A stretch of DNA of 64,000 nt from Staphylotrichum longicolle (GCA_019096155.1 JAHCVI010000005.1:878468-942467), one strand, 5' to 3'. Numbered from the stretch's first letter, positions 32,040-42,920 are shown. Numbers and translations: made by a program. Notes: generated by a model not told the origin, from the letters alone.

Positions 32040-35000
32040 ATTAGTAGCACAAGGAGCTGGTTCAAAGCGCACCGGAAAACCGACGTACGTCTAGAAGCAA
32101 AGGGCAAGCAGGCGTTTGAAGGCAGCTGTACAGCTAAGTGATGAGTAGATGCAAACGGGAGAACCAACGCTCAGAAAGGATGAGAAGTGGAGTGAGCATG
32201 TGGTGAAGACAGTGCGGGGGCCTTGTTTTTGGAACTATGGTAGCATTTGGACGAGCAAAAATTGCTGTTTGCATGTGCTAGAAGGAGTTGTGTTGGTGAT
32301 AGCTCCACGTCAGCTGCATTAGCGCACAATTGGCCAAGGCCGATGCCATCAAAGCGCCAAAGGGCACGCCAATCAGCTCGCAGCTATGGACGACTTGAAC
32401 CCAGCCAGCTGGTACCGAAAAACAGCGCCACCCGCAGCTTCGCCCAAAGAACGCATAGCTCTTTTTCGCCTCGCCAGTCAGGGAATCACCATCCGTCCCA
32501 GGAAGTCATTCCCAAGTAGCTCTTCGGCCCTGTCACTGGTCTTTGACTACGTCGCGGGTACTTGCATGGTCATCCCGCAGGGCCTCGTTGTCATGTGGTT
32601 TCGAGAACCTAAGCCCAGGCACGACCTGGTGAATATCTAGGGAAGACGCCGGGTGACTTCAAAAGCCACATCCCCACCCCAAGGTCCCAGGCACTCCCCA
32701 TGACTCCGGGCCCGGCCTTTCGCCTAATAAGACACGGGAAGGGTATCGCATTTCTTTATGTACACTACTGGGCCTTTCTCTTTTTTTCTAACTAACCTCT
32801 ATCATTCCTGAGTGCCTGGGCAATAGAAGGTTGCCCGCCCGTATTGAGTGTCGTCAGTCTGCCTAGTTCACTAGAGAACGCGCCTACCGCCTGTGGCGGC
32901 GCTTGATCTACCGAACGAAATCTCCGGCCGTTCAACTCAGAAATAATACTCGTGTTTGGAGATGGCGGTGGGATCGGAGATCTCCCGTTCCTGCTACGCT
33001 TCTCGCCCCCGCTCCGAGTTCGCGTTCTGCCCCGCCACTGGTCCCTGTCGGCCCTCGGCATCCGGGACTGTACTTGTTGGGAAGACAAATCTACGGTATC
33101 ACAAGTAGGGACGCTTATAGATGGGCTCGCCTGTTGATTGAAGCTCATATCTTTTCTTTCTTTCCTCTGGGGAACAATGGTCTGGGCATTGCCCAGACCC
33201 CGAAATATCTGCCGTGGTCAGCAACTGGTGCACCTGAATTGACTGCCCTGACCGCCTTCCAAGCTTGGCAAAAACAGGTGTTCATCCTATTCGGGCAGCC
33301 CCAGCCCCAGATGGGAACCCCGCGGTGGGCCTCTGAGCACTACCCGCCGTTTAACACAAGGTAGTAATACTCAAAACCTGCCGCCGGTGTCGTCCCATAA
33401 CGTGGGCGGCCCTGACTTGCTAGCTCCAAGCTCTTGACCGGTTGTCGATGATCCCGGACTCCTTATTTGTTCTTTTTCTTAGTGTCTTTTTTTCTTGGTC
33501 TTTTCCACCTCCTTGGCCTTCTGAGCTACATTTTTGCCAGTTTTGATACGCGTCGCTGAACTCGCGGCCCTAACTGCTGCGTTCACCCGGGGCCTTGCCG
33601 TTATGCTTGTCTTACCATTCGCTTTCCCTGGTGTGCTCATCTTTTTATGACTCTTGATGAGGGTTTGCGCTTTTGGTGATGGCTTCCCTCTCATCAATGC
33701 GTCTTGATCGCATGTGGCCTTTTTCATGGAGGTTTGAGACTATGACGGGTCCGTCTCCTTTGACTTCTCCTGAGCTGGGCTGGCACAAACTCGACAGGCC
33801 AGTCCCTTGATGTGTTGCGAATCACTGAAGCCCTCCTCTCGTCTGTGAACTCACGGTCACCACATGCTTCAATGGTTAGCACTAGAGTACTCGGCGAGGA
33901 GGGATTACATACCAACCACGATGCACTTGCCCGGCATGAGGACCTCATGGCTTAGGGCCTTCTCGAACGAGAAAGGCGCCTCGGCCTCGGCGATCGACTC
34001 TCCTTCTCGAGGATAGAACTTCATCCTTAGCCGGGGACCGACTCGAACCCGGGGCGGCGGTCCGCAACCACAACCCAGGACGACAGGGTTTTCAGGGGAG
34101 TGCAACCCTAATAAGTCTTGCCGCTATGCTTGGATGTCCATTCGTACGTTGCTGCCGTGTTTGAGGGGGCGGCATCCGTGTGCGGCGCCTGGAGACGCCG
34201 GTGTGCACTACCAGCCGTAATCGACTAGTCCAATTCGAGCTCGCTTCCTCTCTTCAATTGCCCTTGCATACCTCTGCCGCTCCTAGCGTGGTAAGCAATG
34301 GATGCAACCCTAGGACTGCGTGAATTACAAAGGACTGTTGTTATCGTAGCTCGAGCCTCCTTGGATCTGGGATGCTATATATTTGCTCTATGCCCTAGTA
34401 AAAACGGAAAAGCCCTGGCAAATGGGTTGCGTCCCTAGTAGGGCGCTCTTTCGGTGGACCTCTCGGCCAATCGCTGACCCACTTGTTACCCTAATAGTTC
34501 CCTAGGGAGTGCCGTTCCCGATCGATCACCGATTAGCGTGTTGTCTTGGCAAGGCGTATGCTTCCCGTGGATCTTTGCGTCTTTAAGGCGTTGAGGGGGT
34601 AATTTGGGTCTGTTTAAAGATTGCTGAACTCGCTAAACAATCCCTGATTTCTAGAGAGTCTAGATTTCGACGCGGCATGCGAAAGAAAACGGGACCGTCA
34701 GAGCTTGTTCAAGTTGTGGTAAACTAACTTGACGCTTGGACTTGCCGAGGCGAAGAGTTTGGGATGGTAAGCTGCTCCTGTCCCTGTATACCCTATAGAT
34801 AGTTTACGTTCGTCCTTTTCTACATTTAGCTCTTGAGGATGTCCCTGGCGTAGCCGTACTACCCGTCGTATTCTAGCGGCGATTGAAGTCGCCTATATAT
34901 CAAAGCTAGCAGTGAGAAACATAGGGTGATACTCCCTATAGCCCTCCCCTTACCCTGACCGCTAAACCTTGTCCGTCAAGTTGAGCCTATCAAACTACTG

Positions 35001-35240
35001 CCAGATAGCAGGGGACGTTAGCCGAATCGTGTTTGTTGTCTAGAGTGATATTCTCCCCCTACGCCCGACCCCTGGACCGGATCTGTCCACTTCGAAGCCG
35101 TTATCCTCATCTTGTCTGGCGACGTCGTCATCGCCAAAAGTCTGCTGACGTCAGCTGCTTAAAATTGGCCTCGACAGGGCAGGAACGCAGCCAAGACACC
35201 ACACAACTTTTGTCTAACCATATTCGGCAGCAGCTAGTGC
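32040..35240. other. Mostly unassigned; a few small ORFs
   Basis: Candidate small genes with no recognisable family: 32386-32640 (+), MDDLNPASWYRKTAPPAA..., 84 aa; 32792-33148 (-), MSFNQQASPSISVPTCDTVD..., with an Arg-rich centre; 33479-33727 (-), a very Lys-rich 82-aa frame. 34110-35240 has no useful ORF, is rich in TA steps and looks RIP-altered. Confidence 0.35.
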
Positions 35241-35244
35241 CGTT

Positions 35245-37545
35245 CTAACATTTTAGCAAGTGTCTGAGCTCCAAATATGTCCCAGTCCAAACACGGAGCC
35301 ACCAAGACCGGCCTGTCGCAGATTGGTTAGACTTGATCGCCGAACCAGCCAGACTGCGAGGGGCCTTACCAATCCCCAAACCCTGCATAAGCACGAACAA
35401 GGCGAGGATAAATATCCAAAAGAGCCATCCACCGCTGGCCTTGAGGTAGGTGGCATAAATGCGGCTCTTCACCGAACCCCTCGCTCTCTTCTCTTCTTGA
35501 ACAAATTTCCGCCCAAGGCCACTGCGACCTTCTTTCAAAGGAAGCGCCGTTTGGACACCGCGGCCAGTGTCCTCCTGAATCCCAAAGACGCCATGTTGCG
35601 GCTTGGCCGCCGCTACCTCGTATTCGAGGCCAGGTTCTAAGTCGTCCACGGGTTTCAGGGGGGGTCTGGCTACCCACGTCCGACGGGGGCCCTGCACTAA
35701 CCACGGCTCCTTATCGCAGTTCAACCAAGTATGTTGTCTTAGGCCTGTAGAGCCCGACATAGTGAGTGATAAGGATGCGGGTACGCCCCGCTGCCAGCTC
35801 AGAGCCGTCCGCCAAAGCATTCTCGAGGACATGCCTCCCGATATGGGCATCAACAGCGCTGAAGATGTCGTCCATGACTAGAATTTCAGCCCTACTGTAG
35901 AGCGCCCGGCCGAGCGTCCACGCGCACCGCTGGCCGCGCTCAGGTTGATGCCGTTGGCACCGACCTCGGTATCGTCCCCATTTGGAAGTGCCTTGAAGTC
36001 TTGAGTCAATGCGCAAGCTGCCGTTACCTTTTGGTAGCGCTCCTCGTCGAGAGGCAAGGCAAACAGAATGTTTTCCTTGATGGTGGCGTTTCCTATCCAC
36101 GGAATCTGAGCAACGTAAGCGATGGCGCCGGGGAGGATCCAGTCAGCCTTGGTTGCCCTCTCGTCATGGCGCTCTCCAGGTGCGGGTGCCGCCGGGGCGT
36201 AGATTATGCCTTCCAAGAGGTCACATTCGCCTAAAATCGCAGAAAGGAGGAGTGATTTCCCGCTACCCGTTGGGCCTGCGATGACTGACAGGCAACCTTC
36301 TGGGAAGGAGATGTTGATGTCGCGTAAAACGAAGCGGGCATGCTGCTGCTGCTGCTGCTGGCCTTCCGTGGGCTATGCTATCGAGGCACCTTCAAACAAA
36401 ACATTCTTTCCTTTGGCGACAATCTTGCTCATCTCGGGTTCTTGAAGGTATTGGTCGATTCGCTTCAGCGATATCCACGCGTCCAACAAGCCCGTCACAA
36501 GCCCCTTGAGAGAGTATGGATCAGCAGGGTAGCCTTCAAAAACTTTATTACGAGTCAAGCGTTTTTTACTTACAGGAATGAAGGAAAGCGTTGCCTCAAG
36601 GGCCTTAAAGACTCCTAAGCTGACTGGCCCGGGGTCAGCTAGAATTCACAAACAGACGCAACTTTGGGGCCAACTCACCAAAGGCTACCGAAGGCGTAAG
36701 TTCCCCGGTAATCTTGGCGTAGGTGGCAAGCGAGACGACCGCCAGGAGGATGAGGCCTGTGGCCCAGCAACCAATGAGGTAAGTGTTGCTAACACAGACA
36801 TCCCAAACACAGACCAGCTCTCTCCGCCTTATATCGTTGACCCTGAATTCCCACTGAAGCTCAAGGGCTGCGAATTTGATATGTCGAATTCCTTGCACCG
36901 CCTCGTTAATGACGCTCAGTTTCTCGTCCCTAACCTTCATCAGTCTACCTTGAGCCGCAGCGTAACGTCTCGAGAGATAGAGGTTGACGGGCAAGCACGC
37001 CGCCATAGTGCCAAACCCGGCGAGAAGGGGTCTCCACCCGAGCAAGCCCATCAGAAGGACGAGAGACAGCGCGAGCTTGACAACGGAACCGGGAATGTAG
37101 TTTGAGGTCGTGCTTTGCTCCTCAGGGGCCTGTCAGCTGTGGACCTCGGCCATTTGGGCCAATTAATATCGTGTAGGACGAACCAACAATCTGACACGCG
37201 TTTGGCATCGACGCCAACCAAGTTGACGGCGCCTTGCTTGACCTTCCTGTGCTTTCCCAACTCATCCGCTGGCTTCGGCCCAGATGAGCCGGCCTCCTTC
37301 ACATCTCTCCGCCTGATTGCTTTCTCAAAGATCAACTGAGAGAGTTGGCTCCGAACGGGGATAGCCAGCTCTCCCCAGCCGAGCCATATCAGGAAGCTCT
37401 CCATCCACTATTTTCATCAATCCAGGCTCTCCAAAAACATGAAAGCGGATGAGAATGAGCTTACCGCTTGCGTGGTAACAGACACGCCGAGCAAGGCAAC
37501 CCAAATCCAGGCCCCCACACCCAGGGGACGCATGTCAACCAGACA
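35245..37545 (-). pseudogene. ABC-C (MRP-type) transporter relic, main part
   Basis: In minus-strand order: membrane domain 1 ('GAWIWVALLGVSVTTQA', then 'ESFLIWLGWGELAIPVRSQL', 'AAAQGRLMKVRDEKLSVINE', 'VQGIRHIKFAALELQWE'), then 'LVTGLLDAWISLKRIDQYLQ'. Next is a nucleotide-binding domain with Walker A GPTGSGKS near 36265, 'GAIAYVAQIPWIGNATIKEN', Walker B 'ILVMDDIFSAVDAHIGRHV' and an H-loop 'ITHYVG'. The start of membrane domain 2 follows ('KSRIYATYLKASGGWLFWIF', 'SWWLRVWTGTYLE'). The ABC signature is broken: NLSGGQR reads through a one-base deletion at about 35940-35948 into another frame. The second half of membrane domain 2 and NBD2 are absent after 35245. These transporters move glutathione conjugates and drugs, often into the vacuole. 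Confidence 0.85.
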
Positions 37546-38217
37546 CTATTTATTATGAGGATGAAGACGGCATCAGCACCCGGGAAGCCGTCGCCGCGTA
37601 CTCCGCCAGAGTCCCGAAGGCATTTACGCTCATTTCTGCATTCTCTGGGACGTCCATCGTAACAGCCCTAAATGTCCTTTGTGAGCCCCGCCGCACCGAC
37701 GATGAGTTCGCACTGGACCGGTGGTCGCGCGTGGCCTGTTGGGTACGATGGAGCCCTGGTTGGTCCGGGGATGGCAACAAACGCTGACCACTCCAAGGCT
37801 CTCTGTGGCCTCCAGGCATTATGCATTGCCGCATCAAGGAAACCCCCTATGGCCTGTCGCTTGGGTCTCTACTCTCTGTTGTCGAGCGTTCTTGTAGCTG
37901 GTATGGCGTCTATTCAAGGTATTGAGGGGGATGGAGATCTCCTCGGAAGCTCCCTGCTGTTGTTATCTCTTCGTATAGCAGAGTTCGTGGCCCTCGTTTC
38001 GCTGGGTTTCTCCTGCATCTCCATCCCTCGCAGGCCGGATGTTTTTTTCCACGGCAGGCTCGTGGACCAACAATTAACGGTATCTGTACTGAGCCGCTTC
38101 ACCTGGAGTTGGCCGGCTGCCCTCATCCGCCTCGCGGCAGAGAGAAACGACTTGGACCTGCAGTCGCTACCAAGGCTGGGCCAATCGGCGCGGGTTCAAG
38201 ACATTACAGAAGCGTAG
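37545..38217 (+). pseudogene. ABC-C transporter N-terminal piece, inverted
   Basis: On the plus strand: 'TIYYEDEDGISTREAVAAYS', 'ARVPKAFTLISAFSGTSIV', then after a frame change 'ADHSKALCGLQAL', 'LLSLRIAEFVALVSLGFSC', 'RRPDVFFHGRLVDQQLTVSV', 'LSRFTWSWPAALIRLAAERN' and 'DLDLQSLPRLGQSAR'. This is the N-terminal TMD0/linker region of fungal ABC-C transporters, which should come just before the membrane domain encoded on the opposite strand at 37545-35245. The two pieces are head to head and diverge from about 37545. Flipping 37545-38217 would put them in order, with about 80-100 residues missing. Confidence 0.82.
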
Positions 38218-38320
38218 AAAGCAGACAAGCATGATAGCCGTCGACCGCTCTGGAAAGCTCTCGCACACTAAATTAGTCAGCAAATATCCACTTTTCGGAG
38301 TAATATCTCTGTTATTACTA

Positions 38321-38374
38321 ACGTAGGTGTATAGCGAAAGTTACATACATGCGAAAGTTACACTAAACCACACC
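38321..38374. repeat. Element C left terminal inverted repeat
   Basis: Begins acgtaggtgtatagcgaaag and ends in 'ctaaaccacacc'. A perfect match to the reverse complement of 40116-40169. Confidence 0.96.
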
Positions 38375-38418
38375 AATGCGACATCTCACTTCTACACTCA
38401 CTTCCTCCACAACCTAAC

Positions 38419-40063
38419 ATGCCTCAGAAAAATGACGAAAGCCAAGTTATCTTGGCCCTCCAGGCTCTTGAGAATGATCCCAAATTAAGTCTTAGAGCTG
38501 CAGCTCGGATCTTTTCTGTGGACCCAATGAAGCTAAGCCGCCGTCGACGCGGTCAGCAGTCACGACGCGACATTCCAGCCAACTCTCGGAAATTGACCGA
38601 TTTAGAGGAATCTGTCATTATTTCAGTATATCCTCGACCTGGATGCCAAAGGATTTCCTCCCCGTTTGTCTGGTGTGGAAGATATGGCCAATCGACTGCT
38701 TGCCGAACGCGATGCGGAACGCGTTGGAACGCGTTGGGCTTCAACCTTTGTTAAACGGCACGTAGAGGTCAACACGCGTTTCAATCGGAAATACGACTAC
38801 CAGAGGGCCCAATGCGAAGATCCAGAGATTATTCGCGGCTGGTTTGCGCTTGTGCGGAACACAATCGCGAAGTACGGGCATCCAGAGGCGGATATCTACA
38901 ACTTTGACGAGACTGGGTTTCAGATGGGCGTTATCTCGACTGCAATGGTTATTACAAGCTCCGAACGGCGTGGCAGGGCAAAGTCGAAGCAGCCTGGCAA
39001 TCGCGAGTGGACAACAGTAGTCCAGGGTGTCAATGCTACTGGCTGGGCGATCCCGCCGTTTATCATCGTCAAGGGCAAGCATCACCTCTCCTCTTGGTAT
39101 GAGAATAGCCCATTGCCAAAAGACTGGGTTATCGCGACATCCGAAAACGGTTGGACAACGAACGAGAGAGGTCTAGAATGGATCTAGTACTTCGACAAGC
39201 ATACCAAAGCTCGAAAAGTCGGGGTTTATCGCCTCCTCATCCTCGACGGCCACGACAGCCACACTCGACCGCCTTCGAGCTCTACTACAAGGAGAACAAC
39301 ATCATTACACTCTGCATGCCTCCCCACTCGTCTCACATTCTCCAGCCGCTCGATGTTGGATGTTTTAGCCCGCTCAAGACGGCATATGGCAAGCAGATCG
39401 AGGGGATGATACAGGCAAGTATTACCCACATCACCAAAGAGGACTTCTTTCCCGCGTTCTACGCCGCTTTCCAGGCCGCCCTGACCCCTGAAAATATCCA
39501 AGGAGGTTTTCGAGGTGCTGGACTTGTTCCTTTCGATCCGAGAAGGTGATGTCCCAGCTCGACATCCGTCTAAAGACTGTCGAGCTCGCGGCCTAGCAGT
39601 GCCCACGCCTGGGTTTCCAAGACCCCGAACAACCCAATGGAAGCCTCCTCGCAGTCCACCCTTATCAAAAATCGAATTACCTGGCATCAAGATAGCTCTC
39701 CAACTGAGATTTTGAGGGCGGTTGATATATTTGCAAAAGGGACATCCAAGGTCATGCATCAGTTGGCATTGTTGCGGGCAGAGAACCAGAGCCTCCGAGC
39801 CGCAATGAGGCGCTGAGCAAACGCCGGAGGGCTAAAAAAAACGGCTACGACAAGGAGGATCGCTTTCTATACAGGATGCACAGGATCTACAGGGTCAGAG
39901 AGAGGTTGAGGTGCAGCTAAAGGAGGAAACGCAGGCGGGTAGTGGTCGGAAGCCGAGAATTGAGACGCGTGCGCGGCGTTGTGGCAACTGCGGTGAACCA
40001 GGTCACAATGCGCGTACCTGTCAGATAGTTGTGGAAACGTCGGAGGAAGACGATTCCGAGTAG
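38419..40063 (+). pseudogene. Fot1/pogo transposase of element C, frameshifted
   Basis: It starts MPQKNDESQVILALQALEND and follows A closely. An extra T after 'EESVII' (about 38624) shifts the frame; the correct frame resumes at 38666 ('MSGVEDMANRLLAERD...'). At 39185 'EWI*YFD' has TAG for the Gln of A. One-base deletions follow near 39261 (after the second catalytic Asp, 'GHDSH') and near 39538 ('FDP'). A short deletion near 39580 and further small indels in the tail also lie on the path. The zinc knuckle 'CGNCGEPGHNARTC' and end 'ETSEEDDSE' persist. Perfect terminal repeats mean it could still move if a matching transposase is supplied, but it cannot make its own. Confidence 0.92.
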
Positions 40064-40115
40064 TTTCATTTGTTTTGAGCTGGTTCGGTGGAATTCATAC
40101 AGATTTAGTTGAGAG

Positions 40116-40169
40116 GGTGTGGTTTAGTGTAACTTTCGCATGTATGTAACTTTCGCTATACACCTACGT
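40116..40169. repeat. Element C right terminal inverted repeat
   Basis: Begins 'ggtgtggtttagtg' and ends 'cacctacgt' before TA. Confidence 0.96.
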
Positions 40170-40361
40170 TAATTGAAGTACAGTTTGAGGACTTCGAACC
40201 TTTACATCATAGTTATCCACTTTTCGGAATAATATCTCTGTTATTACTAATTGAAATCCAGGTTTGAGGACTTGGGACCTTTACTTCATCAATTGTTCTT
40301 GCTGTCTTTGACAACCGTGATTTGATGCAGAGCAGTCAAGTGATCATCACACATCGCCAAG

Positions 40362-41542
40362 ATGAAGGAAGCCCTTGTGAGCAAAGGTGAGTTTTATCCC
40401 CCTGAACGTCCAGTTACGCGTCCCCTAACAGCCCGCAGGACCCAAGGTCCAAATCGTCGACACGCCCATCCCCACCCCAAACGATGACCAAGTCCTCATC
40501 AAAGTCATCGTCTCGGGTTCCAACCCCAAAGACTGGAAGTTCCCCGACGTCTTCGGCTGCACCACCAATGAAGGTGATGACATAGCCGGCATCGTCGAGA
40601 AGGTCGGCGCCAATGTCTTTGAGTTCAAGCCGGGCGACCGCGTTGCCGCCTTCCACGAGATGCGCACCACCGGCGGCAGCTATGCCGAGTACGCCATCGC
40701 GTGGCAGCACACCACCTTCCATATCCCCGCCAAGACCAGCTTCGAAGGTACTATCACTCCCAGTTCCCAAGCCACCTCAGAAACAGAGTCCTGACCATCA
40801 CCCCCCAACAAAAACAGAAGCAGCAGCCATCCCCCTCGCCGCCATGACCGCCGCCGTCGGCCTCCACCTCCGCCTCCGCCTCCCCCAGCCCTGGTCACCC
40901 GAGTCCGCCGATCTCCCCCCAACCCCACTGATCATCTACGGCGCGGCGTCCGCCGTCGGGATCTACGCGGTGCAGCTCGCGCGGCGCGCCAACATCCACC
41001 CGCTACTATGCGTGGCCGGGCGCGCGTGCGACCACATCGAGCAGTTCCTCGACCGCAGCAAGGGCGACGCGGTGATCGACTACCGGCAAGGGGACGAGGC
41101 GGTCGTGGCCGGGCTGGTGGACGCGCTGAAGGGGGTGCAGCCCGCGATGGTGGCGCACGCGTTCGACGCCGTGTCGGAGGGGAGCAGCATCGCCAACATC
41201 GGGCAGGTATTCCGGCGCGTTGGGGAGAAGGATGCGCAGGGCCGGGTCAATGGCAAGGTTACCTTTGTGCAGCACGGGGAGAAGGAAGGGTTGCCGGAGG
41301 GAGTGGAGAAAAGTATCACTATGGTGGGGAGTGTGCATGAGGAGGAACAGGACTTTGGGTATGTCTACTTCCGGTATCTGGCGAGGGGGTTGCAGGAGGG
41401 GTGGTTCAAGCCGCAGAGGACTGAGGTAGTGCCGGGGGGGTTGGCTGGGATCGAGACGGCGTTGGCCAACCTCAAGAATGGGAAGGCGAGTGCCGTGAAG
41501 TATGTCTTCCGGATCGGGGACACCGAGGGGGTTAACCGGTAG
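40362..41542 (+). CDS. Zinc-independent MDR-family NAD(P)H oxidoreductase
   Basis: Model: exons 40362-40386, 40439-40747 and 40818-41542, 352 aa, phases consistent. Introns are GTGAGT...CCGCAG and GTACTA...AACAG. The N-terminal GroES-like domain includes 'SGSNPKDWKFPDVFG', 'DDIAGIVEKVGANV' and 'FKPGDRVAAFHEM'. The cofactor fold shows 'YGAASAVGIYAVQLAR'. The residues that bind catalytic zinc in alcohol dehydrogenases are absent (Asn-Pro-Lys-Asp instead), as in quinone reductases and in the trans-enoyl reductases of polyketide pathways such as LovC. No polyketide synthase is nearby, so a general quinone or enone reductase is the safer guess. The gene is intact and GC-rich, unlike the transposon 0.2 kb upstream. 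Confidence 0.88.
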
Positions 41543-41721
41543 ACAGCAAAGCTAGTCGCAATAGGACTTTTTGAAGCCCCCGTTTGTCCGCTTCCAAACC
41601 AGTGTCTGTTCGTCTATCAGCGCCTGCAGAATAGTGCTGCGGAGGAGAACACGCTCTTCTACCAACCCTAAGAAACCGTCCAAAATCTTCTTATGCATAC
41701 ACACAAATCCCTGACGCCGTC

Positions 41722-42241
41722 CTATGCACCTGATGCCCGCTTAACCCCACATTTTGACCTCTCCCTTCGCCCCCGCGGTGAACACCTTGTTGTTTCCCTG
41801 CTCGCGGTTGGATCGGCCGGCGCGATCAGCTTCCAGAGTGACTGGCCAGGCGAATACCGCCAGAGGGCGCCCTTCTCCTCGATGGGCACCATAGCAAGGC
41901 CCGCCCTCCCGGAGAACATGTACAGCTTGTCGTTGAGACCGATGGTCGTCGAGCCCACGCGCGGGCTGGGCGCTTCGGCGGGCGCTGCGAGGGTCGTGAC
42001 GGAGCCAGGCTCTGCAACAGAAGGCATCAGTAATTGATCATTGCGGCGGGCAAGATTGCGGCCACATACGTTGCGCGGCGCCAAGCTTGATGACATCGAG
42101 TTGATAATCCACCGGCTGCCTGGGAAGCAGCTCGCCGCCGAAGATCCAGGCGCGAGAGTCAAGGACCGAGAGGCATTGGGAGGACCGCTGGAGACGGGCA
42201 GTGGACGCCAATTTCGTCCATGTAGCAGAAATCTTGGCCAT
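41722..42241 (-). pseudogene. Kelch-repeat protein, 3'-truncated
   Basis: Exon 1 42241-42070 (MAKISATWTKLASTARLQRS, 'SQCLSVLDSRAWIFGGELLP'), intron 42069-42012 (GTATGT...TTGCAG), exon 2 from 42011 ('APSPRVGSTTIGLNDKLYMF', 'SGRAGLAMVPIEEKGALWRY', 'WKLIAPADP'). Each exon carries one Kelch blade with its Gly-Gly or Gly-Arg pair and Trp. Family members (fungal Kelch/nitrile-specifier-like, 300 residues or more) have about five blades. Here the match ends near 41800 and the frame closes at 41722, giving about 153 aa. A truncated copy. Confidence 0.65.
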
Positions 42242-42385
42242 ATCTGTGGATGTAGGAGGTATACGACGGAGAAAGCTAGCATGCTTTCCTTTTGTCCTCT
42301 TGGTCTCTATCCTGGCTTCATTTCTCAATTGGCCCCGTTACCACTCTAATAGCATGGTGAAGGATGCTTGGATGGGTATGAAACT

Positions 42386-42535
42386 TGCTCATCCACACCA
42401 CCTTCCGCATAAGCGCCGTCTCGTGCACCTTGATGGCAGGCGCTAGACGGCGGGGCCTGGTGCTCATCCACACCATCTTCTGCATAAGCGCCGTCTCGTG
42501 TACCTTGATGGCAGGCGCTAGACGGCGGGGGCTGG
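42386..42535. repeat. Two tandem 75-bp units, each with a hairpin
   Basis: Units 42386-42460 and 42461-42535 differ at a few bases. Within each, 'cgccgtct' and 'agacggcg' can pair across about 26 bases. No coding sense. They flank the 5' side of the Kelch fragment. Confidence 0.9.
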
Positions 42536-42729
42536 GCTTCGCCTGCTGCAGATCATGCAAAGGCTCGGGATTATGTTTCCTCCCCACGCCGAGTAAGGGA
42601 CGAAGCCGTTACAGATTGGCCCGGGATCCGTCGGATAGAGCTCCGACTCACGGCGCCCATCGCCGATGGGCAATTCGAGCCGAGGCATCGCCAGCAATTT
42701 CCTCGCGACGAGACTTGCCCCATTCTTTA

Positions 42730-42920
42730 ACGTATATTATCAGCGAGTCGGACATATCAGTTGGTCGGACACTGGTAAGGGCTGCACTGACATTTAGCTG
42801 TAGCACTAACAACCGGATTGAACCTGGAATTAGCTATTAGTGCTACAACCGAATTGTCAGTGCAGGCCTTACCACTCTCCGACCCACAGATTATGTCCGA
42901 CTCGCTGATAATATGCTACT
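42730..42920. mobile_element. Pogo-type MITE with about 75-bp inverted arms
   Basis: The left arm starts acgtatattatcagcgagtc after TA (42728-42729) and runs to 'gtagcactaa'. The right arm runs back from 'ttagtgctac' to 'ctcgctgataatat' (42901-42914). The arms pair over about 75 bases with a few mismatches; the outermost right bases have decayed. The left end shows the doubled unit ATCAG(C/T)(G/T)(A/G)GTCGGACA, as in elements A-D. It has no coding capacity. Confidence 0.85.

Larger units (their letters stand above)
38321..40169 (+). mobile_element. Pogo/Fot1 element C
   Basis: A 1849-bp element with perfect 54-bp inverted repeats (38321-38374 and 40116-40169), flanked by TA (38319-38320, 40170-40171). 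Each repeat has the unit gcgaaagttacac/a twice. It is inserted in the first unit of a local tandem duplication of about 78 bp. The body is close to element A over the catalytic region, but the ends differ. Confidence 0.95.
38284..40290. repeat. About 78-bp tandem duplication split by element C
   Basis: Unit 1 is 38284-38320 ('atatccacttttcggagtaa...gttattacta') plus 40172-40209 ('attgaagtacagtttgagg...'). Unit 2 is about 40210-40290 ('tatccacttttcggaataat...' then 'attgaaatccaggtttgagg'). Element C entered the TA in the middle of unit 1. Confidence 0.85.

Noticed and set aside
34030..34075. tRNA-like B-box (GGGTTCGAGTC on the minus strand)
   Set aside because: The flanking bases cannot form a T-stem or acceptor stem, and no anticodon arm is evident.
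36001..37339. Several plus-strand ORFs across the ABC region
   Set aside because: Walker A, Walker B and membrane blocks read on the minus strand here; the plus frames are antisense. Only 37545-38217 is genuinely plus-strand.
41006..41340. Two 110-codon frames, one on each strand, over the MDR reductase
   Set aside because: Both are shadows of the GC-rich third exon, which carries the family motifs in the other plus-strand frame.
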